Source of the DNA: Kriegella aquimaris
Lineage (GTDB): Bacteria > Bacteroidota > Bacteroidia > Flavobacteriales > Flavobacteriaceae
Direction of reading: 5' to 3'
DNA: 64,000 nt
Assembly: GCF_900103215.1 (NCBI RefSeq)
Contig: NZ_FNGV01000011.1
Span: forward strand, 62,001-126,000
The translations under genes were made by a program, and so were the position numbers. Of the stretch, positions 27,973 to 37,710 are shown in pieces. Every line of letters begins with the position of its first letter. Positions within the stretch are counted from its first letter, which is position 1. A model generated the notes under the pieces. That model had not been told where the DNA came from. It saw nothing but the letters and a program-made list of their open reading frames with translations, and made no database searches.

Positions 27973-29631
27973 ATGAGTACTATTGATATTGGAGTTATAC
28001 TGGCTTTTACATTGCTCGTTTTTGTATGCGGACTGAGCTTTGCGAAGTCGGGTAAAAACATGAAGTCGTTTTTTGCTGCAGGTGGTGCATTGCCCTGGTG
28101 GATGAGCGGGCTTTCTTTGTTTATGAGTTTTTTCTCGGCCGGAACCTTTGTAGTTTGGGGATCTATCGCCTATACCAGCGGTTGGGTAGCGATAACCATA
28201 CAAACAACAATGTGCATTGCCGGGTTCATCATCGGCTTTATTATCGCCCCAAAATGGCAAAAGACAAAAGCGCTAACTGCGGCGGAATTCATTACAGATC
28301 GCCTTGGCTATAAGACCCAAAAAACGTATACCTATCTTTTTTTAATCATTTCGATTTTTACTACAGGATCATTTTTATACCCGGTCGCTAAAATCGTTGA
28401 GGTTTCGGCAGGAATACCAATTTCTACAAGTATTATTGTGCTGGGTATTTTAATATTAATCTATACGGCCGTTGGCGGTCTTTGGGCCGTAATCGTCACC
28501 GATGTACTCCAATTTGTTGTCTTGACTGCCGCGGTGTTAATTGTCGTTCCGCTTTCGCTTGAAAAAATAGGGGGACTGGATAATTTTATTGCAAAAGCTC
28601 CGGAAAGCTTCTTTTCCTTGGTCAACGAAGAATATTCTTGGGGCTTTATGGTAGCCTTCGGACTATACAATCTTTTCTTTATTGCCGGTAACTGGGCTTA
28701 TGTTCAGCGTTACACTAGTGTTGCCACTCCAAAAGAGGCCAAAAAAGTCGGGTTCCTTTTCGGTGGTCTCTATTTAATAAGTCCGATAATTTGGATGCTG
28801 CCTCCCATGATTTACCGCGTTCTTAATCCGGATTTGGGCGGTTTGGCCGATGAAGGGGCGTACTTGCTTATGTGTAAAGAAGTGTTGCCCATCGGAATGT
28901 TAGGGCTCATGCTCGGTGGGATGGTCTTTGCCACTTCAAGTTCGGTGAATACCACCTTGAATATTTCCGCGGGGGTTCTTGCCAATGATATATACAAGCA
29001 TTTTCGACCTGAATCTACAGGTGATCATTTGGTGAAAGTCGGACGTTTGGCGACGATTATTCTGGGTGTTATAACTATTATGGTTGCGCTCTTGGTGCCT
29101 TTTATGGGTGGCATCGTAGAAGTCGTTATGAGTTTGGCCGCAATTACAGGGGGAGCCATGTTCCTACCCCCGATGTGGGCCTTGTTTTCAAAATATCAAA
29201 CAGGTAAAAGTGTTCTGGTCGTTACCATTATTACTTTATTGATCAATGCTTTTTTCAAATTTATAGCACCGGGTTTATTAAACTTTTCTCTAAACCGTGA
29301 AGATGAAATGGGGCTTGGGGTGGCAATTCCCATAATAATGTTGACAGTTTTTGAATTTTATGCGCGTACTAAAAAAGCTGATATTTCACAATACACTACC
29401 TATATGAAATTGGTTGATAAAAAGGCATCCGAGCAAGTTGATGAAACTACCGAGGGCAATAAAAGGGGAGGTCGTGTCATTGGCATCGGGGTCTCATCAA
29501 CCGGACTATTGATTCTTGGGCTATCTGCTATTGCGGAAACAGGAGTACTACTTGTTGCCTCAATGGGCTTCATCGTACTTGTTTTGGGTGTTGTGATTAT
29601 TCTCAGGAATATTGAAAGGAAAGTAATTTAA
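27973..29631 (+). CDS. Sodium/solute symporter (SSS family)
   Basis: A 552-residue inner-membrane protein with thirteen or fourteen hydrophobic helices. SSS features are visible: AGGALPWWMSGLSLFMSFFSAGTFVVWG near the N-terminus, YTAVGGLWAVIVTDVLQFVVL in the middle and LGGMVFATSSSVNTTLNISAGVLANDIYKHF with the Na2-site serines. It would import a sugar or acid with Na+. Placement between two FAD oxidoreductase genes suggests it carries the product of the exported enzyme to the cytosolic one; that is inference. Confidence 0.9.
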   Translation: MSTIDIGVILAFTLLVFVCGLSFAKSGKNMKSFFAAGGALPWWMSGLSLFMSFFSAGTFVVWGSIAYTSGWVAITIQTTMCIAGFIIGFIIAPKWQKTKALTAAEFITDRLGYKTQKTYTYLFLIISIFTTGSFLYPVAKIVEVSAGIPISTSIIVLGILILIYTAVGGLWAVIVTDVLQFVVLTAAVLIVVPLSLEKIGGLDNFIAKAPESFFSLVNEEYSWGFMVAFGLYNLFFIAGNWAYVQRYTSVATPKEAKKVGFLFGGLYLISPIIWMLPPMIYRVLNPDLGGLADEGAYLLMCKEVLPIGMLGLMLGGMVFATSSSVNTTLNISAGVLANDIYKHFRPESTGDHLVKVGRLATIILGVITIMVALLVPFMGGIVEVVMSLAAITGGAMFLPPMWALFSKYQTGKSVLVVTIITLLINAFFKFIAPGLLNFSLNREDEMGLGVAIPIIMLTVFEFYARTKKADISQYTTYMKLVDKKASEQVDETTEGNKRGGRVIGIGVSSTGLLILGLSAIAETGVLLVASMGFIVLVLGVVIILRNIERKVI

Positions 29632-29692
29632 ATAAAAACATTAAAAGCCTGATAGGCGAAAGCTCATCGATTAAAATAGAATGTAATAACAT

Positions 29693-31984
29693 ATGATATT
29701 AGAAAAATACAGTTCTAAGAAAAGAGCAATAAAAACCATTACTTTAATAACTGACCTTGTCGTTATTGGCGGTGGTCTTTCAGGTGTTTGTGCCGCGATA
29801 ACTGCAGCGCGATCTGGTCTTAAGGTAGCATTGCTGCAAGATCGTCCAGTTCTCGGGGGTAACGCATCCTCGGAAGTACGCCTTTGGAGTCTGGGGGCTA
29901 CGTCTCACATGGGCAACAACAACCGTTGGAGCCGTGAAGGTGGATTGATCAATGAAATCTTATTGGAAAATTTAAAACGTAACAAAGAGGGCAATCCTTT
30001 GATTTTTGATACGGTTTTGCTCGAAAAAGTGTACGAGGAAAAAAACATTACGCTATTGTTAAATACGGCGGTCTATGAAGCGGAGAAGGGCGCAGATGAA
30101 AAAATAAAAAGTGTTACGGGTTTTTGTAGTCAAAATTCTACCAAATATATTGCAACGGCGCCCTTGTTTTGTGATGCCTCGGGAGATGGAATTGTAGCCT
30201 TTTTGGTTGGAGCTTCTTTTCGTATGGGAGCTGAGACTAGAGAAGAGTTTGATGAAGGGTTTGCTCCGAATATAGAGGATTACGGTAATTTGTTGGGTCA
30301 CTCACTTTATTTTTATACGAAAGACTTGGGCAAACCGGTGTCGTATACGGCACCTTCGTTTGCAATAAAGAATGCCGAAGAGCTTCCGCGTATCAAAAAT
30401 TACCAATTGGGCGACCATGGCTGTAAGTTATGGTGGGTAGAGCATGGAGGTCGATTAGATACCGTACATCAATCCGAAGATATAAAATTCGAGCTATGGA
30501 GGGTAGTGTATGGAATTTGGGATTATGTAAAGAACAGCGGTAAATTTCCGGAAGCGGAAAACCTTACTTTAGAGTGGGTAGGCACCATTCCCGGTAAACG
30601 TGAAAGTCGTCGTTTTGAAGGTGACTTCATGCTGTCTCAAAAAGATATTGTGGAGCAGCGTGATTATTATGATGCCGTTGCTTTTGGGGGTTGGGCTATG
30701 GATCTTCATCCGGCCGACGGTATTTATAGTGAACTGAATTCGTGCACACAATGGCATGGCAAAGGAGTATATTCAATTCCGTACCGATGCTACTATTCAA
30801 AAAACATCGACAACCTTTTTCTAGCGGGGCGAATCATTAGCGCGACACACGTAGCCTTTGGTTCTTCACGTGTGATGTTAACCTGCGCGCATGGGGCACA
30901 GGCCGTGGGAAAGGCAGCAGCTATTTGTATTGAAGAAGGTTTGATGCCCAGTGATATTGCATCCAAAGAAAAAATAGAAAAATTACAATTAGCCTTGAAT
31001 AGGGATGGTCAAAGTATTCCACGATTGTCACTGGAAGATACTGATGACTTAGTTGCAAAAGCGCATATTGAAGCTAGCACTACACTAGAATTCAAAGGTT
31101 TTTCGCCTGTGGATGATTGGCAAACCCTAAAATTCGGCCTTGCACAAATGTTACCGCTCAAAGCGAATGAAACGTATAGTTTTGAATGTGAAGTAGATGC
31201 TTCGGAGGCTACTATTTTAGGGCTACAATTGAAAAGTAGTTCGGCCTGTACCCATTTTACTCCGGATATTATTGTTGACCAAAAGGAAATCAAACTCATA
31301 CAAGGAAAGCAAAAAATCACTTTTACAACAACCAAAACGCAAATGCAAGACCACTATTCGTTCTTCTGTCTTATGAAAAACGAAAAGGTAAAAGTGCGTC
31401 TTTCAGATGAGCGCATAACGGGTTTAATGACTGTTGAAAATAAAATAAATAAAGCAGTTTCCAATTTCGGAAGACAGGACCCACCTTCGGATATCAATGT
31501 TGACAGTTTTGAATTCTGGACCCCTGAACGTCGCCCCAAAGGTAAAAATATTGCCCTACAGATGACAAAGGCCCTGCCTGTTTTTGGAGTGGATAATCTA
31601 AAAAACGGTAATGTACGGCCTAATTCAAATGGAAATACCAATGCTTGGGCGGCCAAAATTGAAGACAAAAAACCGAGGCTTGTCTTTAATTGGAAGGAGA
31701 AGGTTAACATTAAAACTATAACACTCTTTTTTGACTGTGACTATGACCATGCTTTGGAGACCACGCTTATGGGTCATCCGGAAGATAGCATACCCTTTGT
31801 GGTGGCAGACTACCAAGTAAAAGATGGGTCGGGCAATATTCTAAAGCAAGTAAAAGGTAATTACCAAGCCATAAATACAATTGAACTTGAAAAGGCTATC
31901 TCAACCGATAAACTCATATTTGAGTTTGTCAAAAAGGAAGCGCATATACCTGTTGCCGTTTTTAAAGTATCAGCTTACAACTAA
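29693..31984 (+). CDS. FAD-dependent oxidoreductase, apparently cytosolic, with C-terminal beta-sandwich
   Basis: A 763-residue protein without a signal peptide. The FAD site VVIGGGLSGVCAAITAARSG begins near residue 23, followed by DRPVLGGNASSEVRLWSLG. IPGKRESRRFEGDF and SIPYRCYYSKNIDNLFLAGRIISATHVAFGSSRVMLTCAHGAQ complete the flavoprotein part, ending about residue 430. Residues about 460-763 add beta-sandwich regions; the last resembles a discoidin (F5/8 type C) fold (KNIALQMTKALPVFGVDN to AVFKVSAYN). It is a paralogue of the enzyme at 25004 by these motifs. The reaction is unknown. Oxidation of a sugar taken up by the adjacent symporter would fit. Confidence 0.82.
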   Translation: MILEKYSSKKRAIKTITLITDLVVIGGGLSGVCAAITAARSGLKVALLQDRPVLGGNASSEVRLWSLGATSHMGNNNRWSREGGLINEILLENLKRNKEGNPLIFDTVLLEKVYEEKNITLLLNTAVYEAEKGADEKIKSVTGFCSQNSTKYIATAPLFCDASGDGIVAFLVGASFRMGAETREEFDEGFAPNIEDYGNLLGHSLYFYTKDLGKPVSYTAPSFAIKNAEELPRIKNYQLGDHGCKLWWVEHGGRLDTVHQSEDIKFELWRVVYGIWDYVKNSGKFPEAENLTLEWVGTIPGKRESRRFEGDFMLSQKDIVEQRDYYDAVAFGGWAMDLHPADGIYSELNSCTQWHGKGVYSIPYRCYYSKNIDNLFLAGRIISATHVAFGSSRVMLTCAHGAQAVGKAAAICIEEGLMPSDIASKEKIEKLQLALNRDGQSIPRLSLEDTDDLVAKAHIEASTTLEFKGFSPVDDWQTLKFGLAQMLPLKANETYSFECEVDASEATILGLQLKSSSACTHFTPDIIVDQKEIKLIQGKQKITFTTTKTQMQDHYSFFCLMKNEKVKVRLSDERITGLMTVENKINKAVSNFGRQDPPSDINVDSFEFWTPERRPKGKNIALQMTKALPVFGVDNLKNGNVRPNSNGNTNAWAAKIEDKKPRLVFNWKEKVNIKTITLFFDCDYDHALETTLMGHPEDSIPFVVADYQVKDGSGNILKQVKGNYQAINTIELEKAISTDKLIFEFVKKEAHIPVAVFKVSAYN

Positions 31985-31994
31985 ATTCTATGCA

Positions 31995-32888
31995 ATGATT
32001 AAGAACGTATTAGTTCTTTCTATGATACTGATTTTGGGCACTGTGCAATTAGTGGCCCAAGAAGATATCATTGTCGAATTTCCTGATATTGAATCATTTC
32101 AGCAAGACCTTTTTGTTCCTGAAATAACAGAAGCAGAACCCGAAGCGGGCAAAAGGGTACGACAGACATTGAAGCCTTACAAGAACACCGAGGTGTATCA
32201 CTTGGTCTACCTTCCTATAAATTATAAGGAAGGCAGAAAATACCCTGTCATTGTTGAATTCCCAGGTAATGGCCCATATACCAGTACTTATGGAGATATT
32301 TCAACAGGTCGGGTAGAGGGTTGTAACTTAGGATATGGCGTTAGCGAGGGCAAAGATTTTATTTGGATAAGCATGCCATTTATCAGTGTCGACGGCCAAC
32401 AGAATCAGAAGTGGTGGTGGGGAGACATAGAGGCAACCAAGAGATACTGTATCGATACGGTCAATGAAGTTTGTGCCAAATACGGGGGTGATAGAGCCAA
32501 CGTTTTCTTGGCCGGTTTTTCAAGAGGAGCCATTGCCGTAAATTATATTGGTTTGCATGATGATGAAATTTCGGGGCTATGGCGGGCCTTCATTGCCAAC
32601 TCCCATTACGATGGGTTAAAAAGTTGGAACTATCCCGACTCGGATAAAACGTCGGCACTTGAGCGATTAAAGCGTTTGAACGGGAGACCTCAATTTATCT
32701 GTTCCGAAAAAGAAGGAACGGTAAAAAGTAAAAATTACATCAGGCAATCAGGTATTCAGGGAGACTTTACTTTTATGGATATCCCTATTAGAAACCACAC
32801 CAACACTTGGGTGTTATACGATTTAGAAGAGCGAAAAATTATCAAAACATGGTTACTCGAAGTAATCCAAAAGAACAGGGTAAAATGA
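31995..32888 (+). CDS. Exported alpha/beta-hydrolase (esterase-like)
   Basis: The ATG at 31995 gives a signal peptide (VLVLSMILILGTVQLVAQ) and 297 residues; an opening further upstream would run inside the previous gene. The nucleophile elbow is G174-F-S176-R-G178, in FLAGFSRGAIAVNY, and the oxyanion-side strand YPVIVEFPGNGPYTSTYG precedes it. A late His in RNHTNTWV could complete the triad. This resembles polyhydroxybutyrate depolymerase/feruloyl esterase-type proteins in PULs, so removal of an ester decoration such as acetyl from the algal polymer is likely. Its stop overlaps the start of the GH97 gene by four bases. Confidence 0.75.
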   Translation: MIKNVLVLSMILILGTVQLVAQEDIIVEFPDIESFQQDLFVPEITEAEPEAGKRVRQTLKPYKNTEVYHLVYLPINYKEGRKYPVIVEFPGNGPYTSTYGDISTGRVEGCNLGYGVSEGKDFIWISMPFISVDGQQNQKWWWGDIEATKRYCIDTVNEVCAKYGGDRANVFLAGFSRGAIAVNYIGLHDDEISGLWRAFIANSHYDGLKSWNYPDSDKTSALERLKRLNGRPQFICSEKEGTVKSKNYIRQSGIQGDFTFMDIPIRNHTNTWVLYDLEERKIIKTWLLEVIQKNRVK

Positions 32889-34837
32889 AAAAAACAATAT
32901 ATGGATCAACAGTCATTCTTGGTATCTTGATTATGACATGGGCTTGCAATACTGTTGGCGAAGAAAAAAATAAGAGCCAAGCATTAAGCCATGGCAATAT
33001 TGAGCTATCATTGTTTGCATCAACAAACGGTCAGTTGGCTTTTCAAATTCGAAAAGCTAATAAGATTGTTCTCGACACTTCCCATTTGGGCATATTGGTC
33101 GGGGATAAACAATTGGGGAAAAATGCCGAAGTAGCCCTTTTAGAGCAAAAAGAAATAAAAATAAAATATCCGCTAAACGGTACTAAAAGTGAAGCTTCGT
33201 ATAGTGGGAATTTGTATACCTATAATGTTTCAGAAACGGATGGAACGCAGTGGAATTTGGAGTTTCAACTATCTGACGAAGGTGTAGCATATCGCTACGT
33301 GGTGCCAGGCCAAGGAACCCAGAATGTGAAGGGCGAAGAAAGTACTTTTAAATTGCCGAGCCAGACCAAAGTTTGGTATTTTGAACGCGATAGCGACTGG
33401 AAATTGAAATCACATGCGGGTGAATGGCTTTCTGCCGATATTTCTGAAATGCCTACGATATCTAAAATGGGGCCAATACAAGGTTTGACCCTTACTTGCG
33501 AACTTCCGCAAGGTGGTTACGCCTTAGTGGCCGAGGCAGCCCTTTATAACTATAGTGGCATGCGATTGGAAGCCGTTGGCAACAACACGTTCAAGGCTAA
33601 CTTTGAAGAAGGTGAAGGCGGCTTTGCCGTGGATGGAAATGTGATGACTCCATGGCGATGTATTCTTTTGGCCGACAACTTAAACGATTTGGTCAATAAC
33701 ACAATGGTAGCATCATTGAACCCTGCCCCAGACCCTAAACTTTTTCCCGATACCAGCTGGATCAAACCTGGGAAATCCGTTTGGCACTGGTGGTCGGGGA
33801 AGTATGTTGATTTTAAGGAAGAACACGACATGGTTGATGATGCCGTAGCCTTGGACTTTGAATATAATATGGTCGATGATGGATGGGAAGCTTGGGAAAA
33901 CAAATGGGAAAAAGTAACCAAATTATGTTCCTATGCCAAAGAAAAAGGTGTGGGCATATTTGTCTGGAAACACTCCAAGGAAATAAATTTCCCTGAAAAC
34001 GACTATGCAGTTATGGGCCATTTTTTAGATAGTGTGAAGCAGGCGGGCGCCGTTGGGGTAAAAGTAGATTTCATGAACGGCCAGAGTAAATCTTTGATTG
34101 CTTTTGATGAAATGTTACTCAAAAAAGCTGCGGAACGCCAATTAATGGTGAATTTTCATGGCTGTCAACAAAGTTCAGGAGAATACCGAACCTATCCGAA
34201 TGAGGTTACTAGGGAAGGCATCAGAGGATTAGAAGTGAACCACATGAAAGAAGGGCCTTTACCTGCTTCCCACAATGCGGCATTGCCATTTACGAGATAT
34301 GTAACCGGCCATGGCGATTACACCCCACTTGGCTTTACTGAACCAGGTGAAACCAGTTGGGCACATCAATTGGGTACGCTGGTGGCATTTTATTCGCCAT
34401 TTAACTGTTTGGCAGAGAACACCCAGTTTCTTTTGAATGATAAAAACGTTCGCCCGGCACTTGATTTCATTAAAGCGGTGCCTTCGGTTTGGGATGAAAC
34501 TGTCGTACTCCCAGAAAGTAAGATCGGTGAATTGGCAGGAATTTCAAGACGGAAGGGAAACGATTGGTATATCGGTGTGTTAAGTAGTGGGGTCGAGAAA
34601 GAATTGACCATCGATTGTAGTTTTCTAAAGGATGGTGAATATACTGCGGAGATTTTTTCAGATGATATCAAGGCAAAGCCTATTAATCTTGATGGTTTGA
34701 ACAAAGAAGCCAATCTAAGACAGTGGGCTACTGCTATTCCTTTTAAAAGGGAGACTAAGACGATTTCATCTGACTCCAAAATCACAATTGATTTGGCTGC
34801 GAACGGGGGAGCTGCTATTCAATTTATAAAAAGATGA
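32885..34837 (+). CDS. GH97-family glycoside hydrolase lipoprotein, probable retaining alpha-galactosidase
   Basis: A 650-residue protein starting at the ATG that overlaps the preceding stop (ATGA); the lipoprotein signal is LGILIMTWAC. GH97 layout is clear: N-terminal beta-supersandwich, a TIM barrel from about residue 300 (SVWHWWSGKYVDFKEE, YNMVDDGWEAW) and a small C-terminal beta domain. D395 in GVKVDFMNG sits where retaining GH97 members have their Asp nucleophile, whereas inverting alpha-glucosidase types lack it. VNFHGCQQSSGEYRTYPNEVTREG is the usual following loop. Alpha-galactosidase activity suits a galactan locus, but the substrate is inferred. Confidence 0.88.
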   Translation: MKKTIYGSTVILGILIMTWACNTVGEEKNKSQALSHGNIELSLFASTNGQLAFQIRKANKIVLDTSHLGILVGDKQLGKNAEVALLEQKEIKIKYPLNGTKSEASYSGNLYTYNVSETDGTQWNLEFQLSDEGVAYRYVVPGQGTQNVKGEESTFKLPSQTKVWYFERDSDWKLKSHAGEWLSADISEMPTISKMGPIQGLTLTCELPQGGYALVAEAALYNYSGMRLEAVGNNTFKANFEEGEGGFAVDGNVMTPWRCILLADNLNDLVNNTMVASLNPAPDPKLFPDTSWIKPGKSVWHWWSGKYVDFKEEHDMVDDAVALDFEYNMVDDGWEAWENKWEKVTKLCSYAKEKGVGIFVWKHSKEINFPENDYAVMGHFLDSVKQAGAVGVKVDFMNGQSKSLIAFDEMLLKKAAERQLMVNFHGCQQSSGEYRTYPNEVTREGIRGLEVNHMKEGPLPASHNAALPFTRYVTGHGDYTPLGFTEPGETSWAHQLGTLVAFYSPFNCLAENTQFLLNDKNVRPALDFIKAVPSVWDETVVLPESKIGELAGISRRKGNDWYIGVLSSGVEKELTIDCSFLKDGEYTAEIFSDDIKAKPINLDGLNKEANLRQWATAIPFKRETKTISSDSKITIDLAANGGAAIQFIKR

Positions 34838-34980
34838 AATGTCTTGTAAAGGAAAAGAGCTATTTCATTGTATAGATGTGGACATCAGTATCTAAAAGAA
34901 GTAAATCAAAAAAAATACTTCGAAGTTCAATGTCCACGAACGACCGGTTAATGTGAAATTAGATTGACAACTAAAGCAAT

Positions 34981-36429
34981 ATGAACATGAATTATTTTAA
35001 AACACTTATTACAGTTATGCTTCTGGTTTTTTTCTGGAAACCGGTTATGGGCCAAACAAAGACCGAGCGCCCGAACATCATCTGGATCATGCTTGAAGAC
35101 TGGAGTCCTGATTTGAGTTGTTATGGCACGAAAGGTATTGAAACCCCCGTAACGGATCAATTAGCTTCTGAAGGTGTTCGCTATACCAATGCCTTTTGTA
35201 CGTCGCCAGTGTGCTCTACATCACGGTCGGCCATGCTCACCGGGTACCATCAAAATTATATTGGGGCAGAGCAACATAGAACCGAAAAAGATGAAAAAAA
35301 GCCTTTGCCCCATGATATTGAACCAATGCCGTTGCTTTTGAAAAAGGCTGGCTACTTTACGGCCCTGATGATTTATAATAAGACCGACGCTAATTTTAGT
35401 GGGGATTTGGGTTTTATGGGCAAGGATTGGAAGGAACGGGAAAAAGAACAGCCTTTTTTTGCCCAGATTACCTTGGGTGGAACCCATAGAAAATGGAATA
35501 GGGATCCTATAAATCCTATAAACCCCGATGATATTGAATTACCAGCATACTATGTTGACACTCCATTTGCGAGACGCGATTGGGCGAATGGATTAGAACA
35601 AATGCAGGTCTGTGACCGAGAAATCGGAGATATCTTAGAGCGATTGAACAAAGAGGGTTTGACCGATAATACCTTGATTTTCTTGATTGGCGATAACGGA
35701 CGATGTCATTTTCGCGGAAAACAGTTTTTGTACGATCCAGGCCTGTGGGTGCCTTTGATTATAAAATGGCCCGGACACGTAGCTTCCAAACAGGTAAATA
35801 ATGATATGGTACAGACCATTGACATTACAGCAACGATTCTAGATGTGGCCTGTGCAGAACCAAAGCATCCGTTACAGGGAAAAAATTTATTTAAGGAGGA
35901 ATCCAAAATTCGGGATTACATTTTTGCGGCAAGAGATCGTATGGGGCAGACCCATGATGCCATGCGGGCCATCCGCTCAAAACAGTATAAATTGATTCAT
36001 AATTTGATGCCGGAACGCGCATGGTTGCAGTACAGTGGGTATAAAGAAGATATGTACCCTATGTTGGCAGAAATGAATGTGATGAACCTTGAAGGTAAAC
36101 TCAATGAAGATCAAGCAAAGTTTTTTGCTCCTAAGAAACCAGAATTTGAGTTGTACGATATTGTTAAAGATCCCTATGAACTGAAAAACCTTGCTTCCGA
36201 TCCAAAATATGGTGACATAAAGGATAAAATGTTGGAAGAACTGTATGTTTGGAGAAAATCAATTAATGATAAAGGGGTTTCCCAAGAATTTCGAGAAGGA
36301 GGACTTTCCTCCAAATACCCTACGAGAACGCTGGAAGGATGGAAGCAACGGTACGAAGCTTGGAAGCCTTGGGTCTTTCGCGAACCAAATTCTAAAGTGC
36401 AACATCCATTTGTTAAAAAAGGGTATTAG
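34981..36429 (+). CDS. S1-family sulfatase, exported, with atypical C-S-T-S-R motif
   Basis: A 482-residue exported sulfatase (signal to about residue 25, PVMGQ). The metal strand is NIIWIMLED (32-40), with E39-D40 in place of the common Asp pair. The maturation site is C78-S-T-S-R in SPVCSTSRSAMLTGYHQ, so the third position is Thr where Pro or Ala is usual. The pattern ED-W-S-P-D plus YIGAEQHRT is like S1_8 and related heparan N-sulfatase-like subfamilies. FLIGDNGRCHFRGKQFLYDPGLWVPLIIKWPG is the later metal loop, again unusual in having IGDNG. Probably functional, but both deviations deserve notice. It follows GH97 after 143 bases. Confidence 0.85.
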   Translation: MNMNYFKTLITVMLLVFFWKPVMGQTKTERPNIIWIMLEDWSPDLSCYGTKGIETPVTDQLASEGVRYTNAFCTSPVCSTSRSAMLTGYHQNYIGAEQHRTEKDEKKPLPHDIEPMPLLLKKAGYFTALMIYNKTDANFSGDLGFMGKDWKEREKEQPFFAQITLGGTHRKWNRDPINPINPDDIELPAYYVDTPFARRDWANGLEQMQVCDREIGDILERLNKEGLTDNTLIFLIGDNGRCHFRGKQFLYDPGLWVPLIIKWPGHVASKQVNNDMVQTIDITATILDVACAEPKHPLQGKNLFKEESKIRDYIFAARDRMGQTHDAMRAIRSKQYKLIHNLMPERAWLQYSGYKEDMYPMLAEMNVMNLEGKLNEDQAKFFAPKKPEFELYDIVKDPYELKNLASDPKYGDIKDKMLEELYVWRKSINDKGVSQEFREGGLSSKYPTRTLEGWKQRYEAWKPWVFREPNSKVQHPFVKKGY

Positions 36430-36519
36430 AAATTAAAGACCAATGCCCTTAAACTATTTGGTATTCCACCTTTTTATGCTGTTACTAGGGATTACCATGC
36501 GTAAAAATTCAGTGCTAAT

Positions 36520-37632
36520 ATGAAAAACATCAATCTTATAATTATTCTTTTTCTTTTACTGGTTTCCTGTAAACAAGAAAAAAAGATGGTTTCTCAGGAA
36601 ATGGTAAAATCTTCGGACTATAAAATAGAATTTGGGCAGGTCTCACCTAAATCCGTATTCCGAAATGATAGCCTAAGTATTTGGGGAGGATCATTGGTCA
36701 AAGGCGAAGATGGCCTTTACCATATGTTTTATTCGCGTTGGCCAAAAAATATTGGATGGGAGTGGGTAAATTATTCTGTAATTGCACATGCAGTTTCAGA
36801 ATCTCCATTTGGCCCTTTCAAGCCTAAAGATGTTGCACTACCAGACCGAGGACAAGAATTTTGGGATGGCTCTACAACCCATAATCCAACTGTGCATAGG
36901 TTTAACGGAAAGTATTATCTGTATTATATGGGAAATACGGGAGATAAAAAAATTGTAAGTGTTCCTGGTAAACCAAAAATCAATTGGGTACACAGAAACA
37001 ACCAACGTATCGGGGTAGCCGTTGCCGATTCTCCTAACGGACCATGGAAACGTTTTGACAAGCCCGTTCTGGATATTTCCCCGAATGACGATGCCTATGA
37101 TGCCTTAATGACCTCAAACCCATCGGTCTGCCAAATGCCCGATGGGAAAATACTGATGGTTTACAAAGCTGTCGGCAAAAAAGACCCGTTGCCTGGAGGT
37201 GGCCCGGTGGTTCATATGGTAGCCATTGCAGATTCTCCTACCGGTCCTTTTGAGAAATATCCTGACCCGGTCTTTACCTTTGAAGGCGAACGCTTTCCTG
37301 CGGAAGACCCTTATATCTGGTACCAAGATGGTAAATTCAGGGCTATTGTAAAGCGTATCAAGCACGAGGGTAACATAAGGGAATTTTCTTTGGTTCATTA
37401 CGATTCTGAAGATGGTATTCGATGGAACAAAGCCAAGAACTTTGAAATCTCAAAGCGTATCGTTGAATGGGAAAACGGACGCAAACAGCAGTTTTTGCAT
37501 TTAGAAAGGCCACAGGTGTTTATTGAAAATGGAGAACCAGTCGCTTTGTTATGTGCTGCTGATACCTTGAATGCAGAGGGGGCTCGTGATTCCTTTAATG
37601 TTCAAATTCCATTGAAGATCACAAAGCAATAA
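36520..37632 (+). CDS. GH43/GH117-type five-bladed beta-propeller glycosidase-like lipoprotein
   Basis: A 370-residue lipoprotein (LLLVSC, Cys 17). Repeated blade motifs are seen: DGLYHMFYSRWP, TTHNPTVHRFNGKYYLYYMGN, TSNPSVCQMPDGKILMVYK, AEDPYIWYQDGKFRAIVK and HLERPQVFIENGEPVALL. The phrases SPFGPFKP, SPNGPWKRF and SPTGPFEKY are typical of family 43-like propellers. Acidic residues at blade starts (for example in AEDPY and LERP) could form the active site. I cannot assign a numbered family. Next to GH117 it likely takes part in trimming galactan oligosaccharides. Confidence 0.7.
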   Translation: MKNINLIIILFLLLVSCKQEKKMVSQEMVKSSDYKIEFGQVSPKSVFRNDSLSIWGGSLVKGEDGLYHMFYSRWPKNIGWEWVNYSVIAHAVSESPFGPFKPKDVALPDRGQEFWDGSTTHNPTVHRFNGKYYLYYMGNTGDKKIVSVPGKPKINWVHRNNQRIGVAVADSPNGPWKRFDKPVLDISPNDDAYDALMTSNPSVCQMPDGKILMVYKAVGKKDPLPGGGPVVHMVAIADSPTGPFEKYPDPVFTFEGERFPAEDPYIWYQDGKFRAIVKRIKHEGNIREFSLVHYDSEDGIRWNKAKNFEISKRIVEWENGRKQQFLHLERPQVFIENGEPVALLCAADTLNAEGARDSFNVQIPLKITKQ

Positions 37633-37710
37633 ACATCGATTGCCGCCTTGTCAGATTAATTATGACGATTCTAAAATGAATACGAAGCAAAATACCAAAC
37701 ATTCTGTGAT

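Noticed and set aside
34878-34937. Nested inverted repeats (GTGGACAT/ATGTCCAC around GAAGTA/TACTTC) upstream of the sulfatase at 34981
   Set aside because: Arms are short and the outer loop is 44 bases; could be chance in AT-rich DNA, and no second copy was found.
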